Source: Symbiodinium natans (taxonomy: Eukaryota > Sar > Dinophyceae > Suessiales > Symbiodiniaceae). Taken from it: 64,000 nt of DNA. Under the pieces are notes generated by a model. The model searched no databases. It saw only the letters and a list, made by a program, of their open reading frames with translations, and had not been told where the DNA came from. Each line of letters opens with the position of its first letter. Positions within the stretch are counted from its first letter, which is position 1. Where the stretch lies: positions 72,001 through 136,000 of the forward strand of contig CAJNDS010002407.1 of NCBI GenBank assembly GCA_905221605.1, read 5' to 3'. Of this stretch, positions 8,886 to 19,375 are shown in pieces. The translations under genes were made by a program, and so were the position numbers.

Positions 8886-9002
8886 GTCGGGGGAGGGAAT
8901 CCAGGTTAGAACTTTGGGGGGTTTAGGGTTTAGGGTTTAAGGGTTTAGGGATACTAAGTACAAGGTTATAAGGCCGTATGGGCGTCCTCGATCCGAAGGT
9001 CG
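8862..9002 (+). repeat. duplicated exon end plus donor site
   Basis: ATGGGCGTCCTCGATCCGAAGGTCG occurs at about 8866-8889 and again at 8978-9001. A weaker relative lies near 9106. This could create competing splice donors. Confidence 0.7.
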
Positions 9003-9527
9003 CCTCTGGGTTCAGGGTTGAGGGGTTTAGAGTTTAGGGCCAGTTTAGGGTTTAGGTGTTAAGGGGTTTAGGGGTTTAGGGTTTAGTATTTAGGGTTTAG
9101 GGTTTAGGGATATCGATCCCAAAGGTCGCCCTGAAATTCTTAGGTGCTGCTCGCGTTAGGGTTTAGGGTTCAGGGTTTGGGGTTCAGGGTTTAAAGGTTC
9201 ACCGTTTCGGGGTTTGGGTTTAGGGTTTTGGGACGGGTACTACATACAAGGTGTCTTGCTTGTTATAGGGTTTCGTAATTTCTGCATGATTACATGATCA
9301 GATTAGTACATTATTACAAGACTGTTCTAGATCATGTTCTTACATTTGTTTGTTTCCTACATATATGGATTAGTGTAGGTTTACCCATTACTAGAGATGA
9401 GGTTTAACGCCTCGGGTTTAGGCTTTTCGTCCCATACATGGTAGTTGTTTGTTGCGTGCTGTTCTTGGCTTGTGTGTGTGGGTGGGTGGGTGACTCAAAC
9501 CCAAAACCCTAAAGCGTGTATCTTCAG
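9003..9527. other. degenerate TTTAGGG blocks and unique sequence
   Basis: Telomere-like units lie at about 9020-9108 and 9155-9230; the remainder is AT-rich unique DNA with no gene I can support. Confidence 0.5.
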
Positions 9528-9609
9528 TTCCAAAGAAGGCCGTTTCCGCTCCGAATGACATTTTCCATACGGCGGTGGAGGGGGCATTAGCCCACTCAAG
9601 AGCCCACGG
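9528..9609 (+). CDS. candidate exon
   Basis: TATCTTCAG|TTCC opens a 27-codon frame with VPKKAVSAPNDIFHTAVEGA, ending at CACGG|GTTTAGGG. The acceptor is pyrimidine-rich and the composition is coding-like; the telomeric unit again supplies GT. Confidence 0.5.
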
Positions 9610-10013
9610 GTTTAGGGTTGGGGTTTATGGCTACTCTTGAGTTGGGAGGATATCGAACGAGGACGTCCCTTCGACATACCTGCAAGAATTCGTAGTATCA
9701 GTTTTTGGTTTGATGATTAGGCTTGCTGTACATCGCCATTGGTTATAGTGCGTTTTTAGTCCCAGAGCCATCGTCGTACTAAGTTCCCTTCAAAGAAAAG
9801 ATTTTCGTTCTGACTTGAATCCATCCAGATTGATCACAAAAGCCAAGAGTGCATCATTTTCCCAACCAGTATCGACTGGACATGTGTGTGTGGTTTAGGG
9901 ACCCTCCATTTCCTATGTACCAGCAAGAGGACTGATGCGTTAATCCCTAAACCCTAAGCCCTGAGCCCTAAACCCAAGACCCTAGCCCATGAGCCCCAAT
10001 TGCACTTGGCCAG
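9610..10013. other. unique sequence with few telomeric units
   Basis: Only a short degenerate CCCTAAA block at about 9945-9980 is recognisable. Confidence 0.4.
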
Positions 10014-10071
10014 GTGGACCGCCGCCGGCGTGTTTGCAAAACCATCTGCACTGCCGGGGCACGGACGCTTG
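10014..10071 (+). CDS. candidate exon
   Basis: GGCCAG|GTGGACC opens two frames; one reads WTAAGVFAKPSALPGHGRL. It ends before GTTTTTTT. Confidence 0.3.
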
Positions 10072-11419
10072 TTTTTTTTACCAGGTGTGGGGTTTAGGGT
10101 TTAGGGCTGAGGCTTTAGGGTTTAGGGTTTAGGGCTAAACCCAAATCCGAACCTCGCAACCCAAACCCCCTAAACCCTTAGCCCCTAAACCCGAATCGGT
10201 ATGCCTGAACTACTAGGTCCTAACGGCCCCAGAAAGCCTAAGGCTTCAGGCTTTTCAGGCGTCTTGCAGCCCAGTACTTCGTGCGACCAGAAAGCCCATG
10301 GGACAGGGACATTAGCCCCAAATCACTTCCAAGCCATTGCATTCGACCCGTACCGTCGACCATTATACATCCCAGGGGTTCAGGGTTGGGTAGTTTGGGT
10401 TCAGGGTTCAGGGTTGTGGCTAATTTGGGTTGGCTGAGGGCTTGCCCCCCCCCCCCCCCCCCCAGAACAGTCGAAGCGGTCTTTGTTCCTCTTTACACGG
10501 TTCCCGGGGTTCATATGATCTTAATAGGGATGAGTTTAAGAGAATTTCATAGGGGCAGCGATGCCCGGCAACTGATTTCAAAGGCGCCCCGGTTGGAATT
10601 TCTTACGGCGCCCGGACGATGTGACTTAATTCAGGATCCCACCGCGCAGACAATCTGACTTTATTCAGGGGCCCCCACAAACCAGGTGGAACATTACAAG
10701 GTTTCTGGTTGGGGTCAGGGTTAGGTGTTTTGAGCCATGTCGACGCCTAAAAATGAAGCTTTAAACCCTAAACAGTAGACCCTTGAAACCCTAATCAAAC
10801 CTTTAAGCCCCATAAACCCTTAAGCCCTGTGAGTAGCCTTTCGGTCCTGCACCCCTGCAAGCCCTCAACCGTCAACCCTCACCCTGAACCCTGAACCCTT
10901 ACCCTCAAGCGCAAGGACGGGCAACAACACGAGCCACGGGCTTTGTAGCGAGAGGCGCCCTCGGCGCGTCAGAGTTTCAGCTGGGTTTTGGGGAGTTAGG
11001 GTTTAGAGTTTAGGGTTTAGGGTTTGGTGAGTTTTAGGGTTTTAGGGGTTTAGGATTTAGGGTTTTGGGTTTTTTTTGGTTTTACGGTTTAGGGTTTTTT
11101 AGGGCTTGGGATCTACGGGAGGATGTGAGGTTTAGCCTAAGATTTATGGGCCTCGTGGAGTTTTGGGTTCGAGTGTAGGGCAGGAGGTTTCATTTACTGC
11201 GCCCCGAAGCCCGAACTCCAGCACCCAAACCCCAAATCCCTCCCCCAAGTACCGCTTTCAAGGGCCCAAGGGAACCTTGTTGGAGGTCTCTTGAGCTAAG
11301 AGGTACTTCGGGGGTCCGGGGGGGAGGGGATCCAGGTTAGAACGGTTTAGGGTTTAGGGTCTAGGGTCTAGGGTCCGGGGTTTGGGGTTTCTTGTTTAGG
11401 GCTAGAGTTTAGGTAACCC
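10072..11419. other. telomeric blocks, 19-base C run, unique DNA
   Basis: TTTAGGG at 10087-10130, CCCTAAA at 10140-10195, C19 at 10445-10463, CCCTCAA-like units at 10860-10910 and degenerate TTTAGGG at 10985-11110. An exon-like island at about 10910-10975 (RATGFVARGALGASEFQLG) lies between CCCTCAA and TTTAGGG blocks, and a frame at 10545-10650 reads SDARQLISKAPRLEFL; both are weak. Confidence 0.5.
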
Positions 11420-11500
11420 TTGCGCCTTGGGCAACTCGGCCAGGCCTGCATGCGACAAAGCGAAGCCCTAGTGAGCGCCATGGAAGGAAGGCTCATGGCC
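11420..11500 (+). CDS. candidate exon, helical
   Basis: 27 open codons read LRLGQLGQACMRQSEALVSA and onwards, a convincing amphipathic helix, followed at once by a TAG. Borders are not clear. Confidence 0.4.
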
Positions 11501-12116
11501 TAGGGCTTAGGTGTTAGGGTTTAGGGCTTAGTGTTTAAGGCTCTAGACCCTAAACCCTAAGTCAGGGCTTAGGGTCTAGGCTTGATGGTTTCGGGTTTTG
11601 GGTTTAGGTCACCTCAGCCTCGGCGCGAAGGTGAGCTGCAGCAGGGAAGAGTGGCTTTGAGCATGATGCTGTGCCTGCCACTTTTGCTGTTCCATGCTTT
11701 CAGGCATCCTTGCAAGAAAATTTCCCGAACCTCCCAGAACCTCCCAGAACCCTTAAACCCTTAAGCCCTTAAAGCCTTAAACCCTAAACCCTTAAACCCT
11801 AAACCCTAAACCCTCTTAAGACATTCATGTAGAAAGAACATGAAGGTACTCTGCCTTAGACCCCAAAGGTAGTAGAGATCAGTTTGGGGACCCCTTTTTT
11901 GTAGATCCCTGAGGTCGTGTAAGGGCCATATGAGCAGCATGTTCAGGGAAACCTTGGGTACAACCTTAGGGTACGAGTCTTCATCCCTTGAGAATACGCT
12001 AAACCCTAAACCCTAAGCCCTAAACCCTCAACCCTAAACCCTAAACCCTAAACCACGCACGGTCTGCTGCTCACGCTGACTCCCCATTGGCCCGAGAGGG
12101 GCGCAGGGGAAGACTG
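11501..12116. other. telomeric blocks and unique DNA
   Basis: TTTAGGG-like at 11505-11590, CCCTTAAA/CCCTAAA at 11750-11815 and CCCTAAA at 12000-12053. The stretch 11610-11730 is open and includes the hydrophobic MMLCLPLLLFHAF, possibly an exon. Confidence 0.45.
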
Positions 12117-12204
12117 TTTCCAGCTCAGCGAGAGGTGCTCCGAAGTGCGAACATCGTTCCGTTATGACCGCAACTGCCGGAGAAAAGCGTGCCAAGATGC
12201 TGTG
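12117..12204 (+). CDS. candidate exon
   Basis: After TTTCCAG an Arg/Cys-rich frame is open (SERCSEVRTSFRYDRNCRR), ending at GTGAAG|GATTGAG. A second frame is also open, so the reading is uncertain. Confidence 0.3.
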
Positions 12205-12568
12205 AAGGATTGAGCCACAAGACGGTTGGGGACTGAGAGTCTTCGAGCTCAGGATGAGATTGGTTTAGGGCTTAGAGTTTAAACAGCAGGTTTGTTGCAC
12301 AAGGGGGGATGGTGCAAGCATCCAAGTGCCAGCTCCCGAACCCGCAACGTGGGAATCCTGTCACATGATTCCCAAAAGAAGTTTCTCGTCAGTTCTTGGC
12401 ACAGAATTGCGGAATGTTATGGACTTAGTGTCTCATATTCTTACATCCCCCTTTGCGTCTCTCCTTTTCAAGGGGCCCACATGTACCTTTGCAGCGTAAA
12501 AAAACTCGAAAGCCCGAAACGATAGATAGATAGACGTATATATATATATATATACAGATATACAAATG

Positions 12569-12599
<31 letters not shown>

Positions 12600-12837
12600 T
12601 GATATTGATATATTGCACCCACCCAAAACCCCTCCCCCTCCCCCCTCCCCCAAGCCCCGGACCCCTCCAAGCCTCTCGAGCCTCAGAAGCCCCCGAAACC
12701 CTAAGCCCAAACACCGAAGGTGAAGAGCCTGATTAAACCCCCAAAGCTCTGCACCCTAAACCCGAACCCTAAACCCTAAAGCCCTTTGAGCCTCTTAAAC
12801 CCCCAAAGCCCCACACCCTAAGCCCTAAGCACTAAAC
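12205..12837. other. AT microsatellite and degenerate repeats
   Basis: TATA-rich tracts at 12530-12605 create long shadow frames on the minus strand. The remainder has C-rich and CCCTAAG-like units. No gene supported. Confidence 0.5.
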
Positions 12838-13085
12838 CATAAACCCTAAACCCTAAACCCTAAACCCTAAACCCTAAACCCTAAACCCTAAACCCTAAAC
12901 CCCCTAAACCCGAGGGTGCAGAGAGTGCAGGATCGTCCGGTCCTGCGCCTCGCTGGCGGCAGCCACCGAAGCCTTACGCCGACTAGGTGGTTTGGTTGGG
13001 TTTAAGTTTAGGGTTTAGGGTTTAGGGTTTAGGGTTTAGGGTTTGGGGCTTGGGGCTTAGGGCTTCGGGCTTAGGGCTTAGGGCT
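12838..13085. repeat. CCCTAAA array - island - TTTAGGG array
   Basis: CCCTAAA at 12838-12911 and TTTAGGG/CTTAGGG at 13005-13085 flank a GC-rich island of about 95 bp in inverted orientation. Confidence 0.85.
12931..12986 (+). CDS. candidate exon
   Basis: GAGTGCAG|GATCG opens a frame with IVRSCASLAAATEALRRL, closed by CGACTAG|GTGGTT. Both splice borders are canonical and the third positions are GC-rich. Confidence 0.45.
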
Positions 13086-13136
13086 ATCATATGGCTACTG
13101 GGCTACCAAGCCTAAATGCAAGAACCACCTTCGCAG

Positions 13137-13214
13137 GCTTCAGTTCCATGGACACTGATGCTGCAATCGATGCCTTCACGCTGCTGAACCGCGCGGTGCG
13201 CGGGCTGGAGACTG
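13137..13214 (+). CDS. candidate exon
   Basis: CCTTCGCAG|GCTTC to GAGACTG|GCTTTT gives exactly 26 codons, GFSSMDTDAAIDAFTLLNRA and onwards. The donor is GC, which dinoflagellate introns are known to use. One of the strongest exon calls. Confidence 0.55.
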
Positions 13215-14460
13215 GCTTTTTTGGTTTAGGGATTCAATTTGTAGGCTTTGTTTAGAGACTAGGTAGGGAGTAGGGCGTATGGCTTCAGGTTTTGGCTTTA
13301 GGGGTTTCGGGTTGAGCTCCCTGGACCCCTAAACCCCTGTTAAACACCTGAACCTGTGCAATGCCTTCTTATGAACCTGGACATCAGTGAGAACCCTTTG
13401 AGGGCCAATGGCCGCTTTTTTCCCTAAGCCTTAGGCTTACCCACTGAAACACCCGAGGCCCTAAACCCCCCAAAGCCCCAGGTAAGCCCTGAAAACCCTC
13501 AACCGCCAAGCCCGCACCTGCACCCCTAGTCTAGCTAGCCCCAAACCTTCGGAGGTGCTGTGGGTTGTGCAAAGCCCTGAGACAGAGGACGACGAGGCAA
13601 GGCGTCTTGCTTCGGCTCATATGGAGTTTATGAACATCTCAAGAGCAACCGAAATCCTAACCCCCCCCCCCCCCCCCTTGCCCAAGAACAAGAACACACA
13701 CACACACACACACACATGCACGTTTACGTATATATATATATATATACATACACCTAAACCCTAAAGACCCAAAGTCATAAACGTCAAGCCCTAAGTGATC
13801 TTCGCATTCAGGGCGGCTGAGCTTTAAATGCAGGGGGCGAAGACAGGGGCCGTTGAGGTCAGTGGGTCTCCGGCTTTGGGCTTCAGGGACTTTATAGAGA
13901 CTTCAGGAAGAAAAGTCAGGGAACTTCGGGAACATAGGGAGTTCAGGGAAAGAAGGGCATGCCGAATTTAGGGTCTGGGGGTTTCTTGGCAGCCGTTGCT
14001 GATCTCTAGAAGGGTATTGGACTTCTACAACTCTTGCCACACGTAGCTGAGTTGCAAACACGTTGGCTGTAAGGGTTCTCCCATCCCCTGCCCACCAAGA
14101 AGGGGTAGTCATCCCCAAGCAATACGATCCTTTGTCGTCTCTTTGTCTTGCTTATCTGCCCAAATAGCCGGTGCATGCACATTAGGTGACCGTTCGAGCT
14201 AGATAGCACGTCTGGCTCTGCATGGACGTCATATGTCGTGTCGTACTGTGAATGTGCCCAGTTGGCATGTACTATAGGGGTCGGAATCATTATATACTGA
14301 CAATACTGCCTTATTGTCCCTTTGTAATTCTACTATAGTAACCTCCAAGACACTATTTTAATTATTCAGGCCCCTATAGCCCTAGCCCTAAACCCTAAAT
14401 CCAAAACCCTAAAGCCTAAACCCATTAAGGCCGGGATATTATAGGGTTTATACGGTTTAG
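13215..14460. other. unique DNA, C run, CA/TA microsatellites
   Basis: C16 near 13662-13677, CA repeat at 13693-13720, TA repeat at 13727-13747 and a few CCCTAAA units at 14380-14430. No gene I can support. Confidence 0.5.
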
Positions 14461-14518
14461 ATCACGAGGTGCTCTCCCAATTGGAGGACAAGGAGAAAGT
14501 CCTGGAGCTGCTCGGAGG
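14461..14518 (+). CDS. candidate exon, coiled-coil-like
   Basis: ACGGTTTAG|ATCACG opens HEVLSQLEDKEKVLELLGG, a charged helix, ending GGAGG|GTTTAGGG. The first telomeric heptamer of the following array would be the intron's 5' end. Confidence 0.55.
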
Positions 14519-14590
14519 GTTTAGGGTTTAGGGTTTAGGGTTTTAAGGTTTAGGGTTAGGGTTTAGGGTTACGGTTTAGGGTTTAGGTTG
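14519..14590. repeat. TTTAGGG array
   Basis: About ten units with occasional insertions; starts exactly at the proposed exon end. Confidence 0.9.
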
Positions 14591-15148
14591 CTTCTTCAAG
14601 TGCTTTTACTCAGACCTGTGCTAGCTGCATGCCATTGTAAGCCATCCGAAGTCCCTAACCTGCGCCTAACCTGTTGGAAACTATGTCCTTTGCATAGCTT
14701 ACTTTGCAGTGGTTTTCCTAAACCCTCTCAACTTCAAGTAAGCACCACAAAAAGCCCTACACCCTAAACCCACACTCTCAAAACACAGACCCCGCAAAAT
14801 CAGCAGCACACATAATAAGTATACACCCTCCATCCTAAACCCTAGACCCATAACTCTAAGGCCAGGCTCTCAACTCTAAACCTGAAACCCTAAAACCACA
14901 ACCTCTAATAATCCTTTAACCCGAAACCCACGAACTCCAATAGCATAAGCTCTAAACCTCAAATCCGAAGCCTCAACCTGGCTGGTTCTTAGTAGTGAAC
15001 GAGGGAAGAGGGCCCTAGAGAATCCCTTAAAGGGTATACATAGGGCCCTCATTCCCTCATTCCCTGCCCACCTGGCACCCTGGAAACTTATCCCCAAAAC
15101 CCCCTATAACCCTATAACCCCTAAACCCTAAACCCCTGAACCCGTGAG
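14591..15148. other. degenerate CCCTAAA units and family F element
   Basis: A MITE-like family F copy lies at about 14992-15084 (CTGGTTCTTAGTAG...). It matches, in reverse, the copy at 20477-20556, sharing AATCCCTTAAAGGGTATACATAGGG. Confidence 0.6.
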
Positions 15149-15210
15149 GTTCCTGGCAGACTTCCACGACCGCAAGCCGAAGCACCGGGCTCGCGTGCCT
15201 CATCACAGAG
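15149..15210 (+). CDS. candidate exon, basic
   Basis: CCGTGAG|GTTCCTGG opens RFLADFHDRKPKHRARVPHHR, running up to the next CCCTAAA array. Basic and coding-like; no clear donor. Confidence 0.4.
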
Positions 15211-15212
15211 AA

Positions 15213-15330
15213 ACCCTAAACCCTAAAACCCGAAACCCTAAACCCTAAACCTTAAACCCTAACCCCTAAACCCGAATCCCTCAACCCTAAACCCTAAAGC
15301 CTAAACCCTAAACCCTAAACCCTAACCCAA
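15213..15330. repeat. CCCTAAA array
   Basis: Telomeric units with CCCGAAA and CCTTAAA variants. Confidence 0.9.
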
Positions 15331-15339
15331 CCTGCTGAG

Positions 15340-15394
15340 GTGACGGGCCTCTGCGTGCGGCTCATGGAGTTCGAGTCTTGGAGGGAGGCGCCAG
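15340..15394 (+). CDS. candidate exon
   Basis: ACCTGCTGAG|GTGACG opens VTGLCVRLMEFESWREAP, ending at CCAG|GGATGAG. High GC against an AT-rich right flank. Confidence 0.45.
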
Positions 15395-16005
15395 GGATGA
15401 GGGTTTCTTGGGAATGTTTTTTTTTGGTTTTTGCGCACTTTCTTTTCTAAGAAACAAATATTTTTGACTTTGGGGTACTTTCTTCCTAAGAAACAGGTAA
15501 ACTTATCATATTTTTGCTAGGGTTCAAGTTCAGTATAGCAGGGATGAGGGGCTTTCCTCAGAGTCTTAGGGTCTGCAGGGATTGTGGGGTTTATGTGGGA
15601 TAGGGTTTGGCGTTTTGGGTTTAGGGTTTGGGGTTTTGGGGTTTAGGGTTTAGGTTTCGTTCGGGTTTTGTGCTAGGCTTACTTTGGGGTTTGTTGTTAG
15701 GTTGAGGTTGTTTGTTTGTGAGGGTTCTTTGGGGGCTTGTGGGACTTAGGTTGTGACATTCAAGGTCGGGCTCTGGAAAACTGAGATACCTTTGTTATTC
15801 AGCTTCCCAGTTTTCCTTCCCTGTAGGCCATAGACCAAACTAATCCCCAACCCTAAACCCAAAACTTCGGAATTCTAGCATTCCACAGAGCAATTTCTAG
15901 GTTCAGATCCTTTGAAGCCTAAAGTCTCCCTGCTGCAAACGCTGTGCCCTGCGGCTACAAGCCAAGAATCTATCTGCCCTTGAACATCAGAGGGAGGTGA
16001 GAACG
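15395..16005. other. AT-rich unique DNA with TTTAGGG-like units
   Basis: A local repeat of AACTTTCTT..TAAGAAACA occurs twice around 15436-15500. TTTAGGG-like units lie at 15600-15665. No gene supported. Confidence 0.45.
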
Positions 16006-16122
16006 TTGGTAGCCCAGTGGCACCCCCTTGCTCCTTTTTTGGTTCTAGGTTCCCTTATACAGTAACCAACCCCCAAAAAGGGTACCCTTCAATGGTGTTG
16101 TCTACGGGCTACGAGGAACATG
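16006..16122. mobile_element. MITE-like family B (copy 2)
   Basis: Left end TTGGTAGCCCAGTGGCACCC and the core CAGTAACCAACCCCCAAAAAGGG match copy 1; the right end is degraded. Confidence 0.65.
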
Positions 16123-16585
16123 TGTTAGTTGCTCGAGAGCCGCGTAAGGCCCCGAAGAGCACCCGTCAAAGAGCACGAATCTTCAACTTGGGAAGGCCCT
16201 TGGGATGTCTGATTATCTTTGTCATGGTGGGATAACATTTTACATTTTTAAGGGTACTTAAACTCAATAAGAATAAAATTTTAAATTTTTATTACCATCC
16301 CAACTATGAACCAGTTATGTCCTGGTTGGGTTCGAGAGAGGACCGGCGGTCTAGGGGTTCGTGGTTTAGGTTTAGGGTTTAAGGTTTAGGGTTTGGGGTC
16401 GGACAATTTTGGGGAAGAAGATGGTTTTAAGAGACCTTCATTCTAACCCTAGGCCCTGAACCCCCCAAAACGAAAATACTAAACCCTTATTACCCTTATA
16501 AGGAAGAATATAGATATATATATATATATATATTTTTTTTTTTGGGGGGGGTTCTGAAGCAATTCGTAGATTTGCATTCACGCAG
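16123..16585. other. AT-rich DNA and a family H fragment
   Basis: The segment 16480-16567 (CCCTTATTACCCTTATAAGGAAGAATAT, TA repeat, T run, GGGGTTCTGAAGCAA) is related to the family H element at 50564-50663. Confidence 0.5.
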
Positions 16586-16672
16586 GCCGTGCTGGCAACC
16601 AGCCCATCCGTAGCTGCGACGATCAGCGGAATGACTGGGCTGCCCGTGACAACGCCCCAGGACTGGGCTCAG
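16586..16672 (+). CDS. candidate exon
   Basis: ATTCACGCAG|GCCGTG to GGGCTCAG|GTTGTT gives exactly 29 codons: AVLATSPSVAATISGMTGLP and onwards. Canonical AG and GT, phase 0 at both ends. One of the strongest exon calls; family unknown. Confidence 0.55.
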
Positions 16673-17035
16673 GTTGTTTAAAGGCTGTATGTCAGGTTTT
16701 TGTAAGGGGTTTAGGGTTTTAGGGGTTAGGGTTTAGGGTTTATGTGAGGTTTTGGTGGGGCTTGTCGGTTTGTAGGGTTTATAAGGTTTGTAGGATTAGG
16801 ATGTAGGGTAGTAGGAGTATCCCTTATAAAGCCCTGATCCAATCAAAAAGGGTACCCTCGCACTTGGTTTAGGATTTGTAGGGGCTAGGCTTAGCCTTTT
16901 ACTTTTGCGATGCTGGACAAGCTAGGGCAAAGGCATCCACTGTCTCTGCTGCAGACTTGAAATGCCCAAAGCGACCAAAGCTCAGATTGCTCTAGAAGCC
17001 CTTGTCTCCCAAAATGCCCTACAAAACATGCGAAG
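16673..17035. other. degenerate TTTAGGG units and unique DNA
   Basis: Repeat units lie at 16700-16830. Nothing else is recognised. Confidence 0.4.
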
Positions 17036-17092
17036 GCGGTTGCGGTGAATCTCGCTACAGCCGCCGAGCTGGCAGCACCTTCGGCTGCACTC
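17036..17092 (+). CDS. candidate exon, Ala-rich
   Basis: CGAAG|GCGGTTGCGG opens AVAVNLATAAELAAPSAAL, running into a CCCTAAA array. Confidence 0.35.
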
Positions 17093-17206
17093 CCTAAACC
17101 CTAAACCCCAAACCCCAAACCCCAGAACCCTAAACCCTAAACCCTAAACCCTAAACCCTAAACCCTAAACCCTAAACCCTAAACCCTAAACCTAAACCCT
17201 AACCCA
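17091..17206. repeat. CCCTAAA array
   Basis: About 16 units, starting with CCCCAAA variants, then perfect. Confidence 0.95.
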
Positions 17207-17405
17207 CACTGCCATTCGATGGAAGGCTTTTGCTGGAGAGCCGGCGTGACCTTGGCCCCATACCCCTAAACGAGGCAAGCAAACCCTAAAGCTGTAAGCC
17301 TCCTAAACCCTTAAACTCCCCCTCCCCAAACCCTAAACCCTTAACACTTAACCCTTAAGCCTTAACACCGCAAACCTTTAATTCGTTCAGTGCTGTAGTG
17401 CACAG

Positions 17406-17483
17406 CAACTCGAGCGCTTCAGGCGTCTCGCGGTGCAGTCGGTGCCCTCTACATCCGCATCCTCCGGGCGCCACCCGACTCAG
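17406..17483 (+). CDS. candidate exon
   Basis: GTGCACAG|CAACTC to GACTCAG|AGACAC gives exactly 26 codons, QLERFRRLAVQSVPSTSASS and onwards. AG acceptor; a non-GT donor would be needed. Confidence 0.45.
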
Positions 17484-18077
17484 AGACACCAGTGAAAGGG
17501 AAGGGACGCCCCACAGAGTTTAGGGTTTAGGGTTTAAGGTTTAGGGTTTAGGGATTGAGGTTGGGGGTTCCTAAACAGTAAACTCCAAACCCTAAACCCT
17601 TGGGGTGATTCTTGTGCGGGGTGTCTTGTTCAACCTTCTGGGAGCTGTTTCTGCAGCATTCCTGCCTCCGAATCTCACACCCCAACCCTACAGCCCAGAA
17701 CGTTTTGTTGGATCTCTCTCCTCGGGCATGTTTGTTAGGGGCACAAAAGCCTATTGGGGGATTCTGGAAGACCCCTTTTCTAGAATCCTTATGTTGATGG
17801 TTTTTTGGCACCCAGTTTATTCCATCCCGGTACCATGTGACGGTTACCTGCCGTGAGATATGATTCCTACATTGTCCCGCAGCTTGCTGCAGAGGATATA
17901 AAGACCCTACATGGTGAGGAGTGTCCCTGCAACAAACAGTCGAGGGCTTAGTGTTGTTTGGATTTAGTATGCACCCTAAACCCTAAACCCTAAACCCCAA
18001 ACCCTAAACCCTAAATAAACCCTAAACCCTAAACCCTAAACCCTAAACCCTAGGCGTTTAGGCACCCACCTCTCAAG
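17484..18077. other. unique DNA, repeat I and a CCCTAAA array
   Basis: 17758-17815 (ATTCTGGAAGACCCC..TTCTAGAATCCTTATGTT) recurs at about 39315-39370. CCCTAAA units lie at 17972-18055. An open segment at 17605-17850 overlaps repeat I and is not trusted. Confidence 0.5.
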
Positions 18078-18140
18078 CTGCGGCACATGTTGAGGAGTAA
18101 GCTGCCAGCCACCAGCGCGCAGCATTCGAAGCTTGGCCTA
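18078..18140 (+). CDS. candidate exon
   Basis: CTCTCAAG|CTGCGG opens LRHMLRSKLPATSAQHSKL. The island lies between CCCTAAA (17972-18055) and TTTAGGG (18183-18255). Confidence 0.4.
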
Positions 18141-18687
18141 GGCCCGTGCCTCTAACAAGCAGCCCGCTGTGCCTTTGAACCATTTAGGGTTTAGGGTTTA
18201 GGGTTTAGGGTTTAGGGTTTGCGGTTTGGGGTTTAGGGTTTAGGGTTTAGGGACCCTAAATAAACCCTTATAATGCCTACAAACCGGGTCGATGGCTCGA
18301 CAGGGCACTTGAGATTGCTACTTCACCAGGAGAACCCTAACTTTATGGTACTCCCAACTTTGCTTCCCCCCTCCTCCCACCCCACCTAGAAATCCACTCA
18401 TAACCCGGCCCCCTGCTTCGTGGATTCAGCGTCTACGGGGTTCGGGGCTGAGGGTTTGGGGCTCGGGTTCAGATTCAGGGTTTAAGGGGGCAAAATGCCC
18501 AGGAAGAGACTCGTGCTCGATGTCGATGATGAAGGTCGAGGGTTGACTTCCTGGTTCGTAGCGGGGTTGTGAGAGGGCCCCCGTATACTCCTGTGAGAGG
18601 GTTGTATTTTACAGGAGGATGTAAGGTACCTAAGTCCGTGCTTCCCGATTCGGAACTCCAGTAAGGAACCCTACGTCCCAAAAAACT
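18141..18687. other. TTTAGGG array and unique DNA
   Basis: A perfect array at 18183-18255 joins CCCTAAA-like units head to head at 18253. A short open segment near 18288-18330 (RWLDRALEIATSP) is a weak exon candidate. Confidence 0.45.
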
Positions 18688-18818
18688 CTCCAGAGTTTGA
18701 TGTTGGGATGTTCCCCCTTATACTAACAGTTCTTAAATAGGGATTCAAACAGGGGGGTACGATATGCCCTATTAAGGACTGTTAGTAAAAAAAGGGGAAA
18801 CCCTCCAGAGTTTGATGT
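18688..18818. mobile_element. MITE-like family A (copy 4) with 16-bp flanking direct repeat
   Basis: The element (about 18704-18802) starts GGGATGTTCCCCCTTATACTAACAG and ends with a degraded complement. The 16 bases at 18688-18703 (CTCCAGAGTTTGATGT) are repeated exactly at 18803-18818, as expected of a target-site duplication, although 16 bp is long for a MITE. Confidence 0.75.
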
Positions 18819-19181
18819 CCAGATCTCAGCTTAGCCACAGAGTGCCGCGTTTCAAGGCCTTCACAGACCCTTCAGTGTAAACGTGAAAGCCCTAAACCCT
18901 CTAGAATTTGAAAACTTTACTGATAAGCCCCTCAAATGCCTACATTGGCCCCAAAACCCCATATAGTATTGTTGCATGGACGCCAAAACTGCATACAAAC
19001 CCTGAAGTAAGCCGAAGCCCTTCTTTGGGGTTCTTAAGGGAGGAGGGTGCATGGAGAATAAGTACCTAGGGAACCTTAGGGAAGCGTAGGGAGCCTTAGG
19101 TAGTAGACCCCCTAACCCTAAACCCTAAACCCTAAACCCTTCAGAACCCTTCATGGCTTTTGGAGACTAAGGGCTCCATTT
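18819..19181. other. unique DNA and a short CCCTAAA array
   Basis: CCCTAAA at 19108-19142; GGGA(A)CCTTAGG repeats near 19070-19100. No gene supported. Confidence 0.4.
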
Positions 19182-19238
19182 GTGCGGGTCACTGTGGCTG
19201 AGCGGTTCCAGCGCACGGAAAGCTCCGAAGAGGCAAGG
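19182..19238 (+). CDS. candidate exon
   Basis: The frame reads VRVTVAERFQRTESSEEAR between CCCTAAA (19108) and TTTAGGG (19240) arrays and ends GGCAAG|GGGTAGGG. Charged and coding-like. Confidence 0.4.
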
Positions 19239-19239
19239 G

Positions 19240-19375
19240 GTAGGGTTCAGAGTTTAGGGTTTAGGGGTTTAGGGTTTAGGGTTTGGGGTTTGGGGTTTAG
19301 GGTTTACGGTTTAGGGTGCAGGGTTTTGGGTTTACAAGGGTTTAGGGTTTCGGGTTTAGGGTTTAGGGTCTAGGA
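19240..19375. repeat. TTTAGGG array with variants
   Basis: Units vary (TTTGGGG, TTTACGG, GCAGGG); less regular than neighbours. Confidence 0.85.

Noticed and set aside
19190-19215. tRNA-like start (GTCACTGTGGCTGAGCGGTT)
   Set aside because: It resembles a box A of a Ser/Leu tRNA, but no box B, anticodon stem or acceptor pairing follows.
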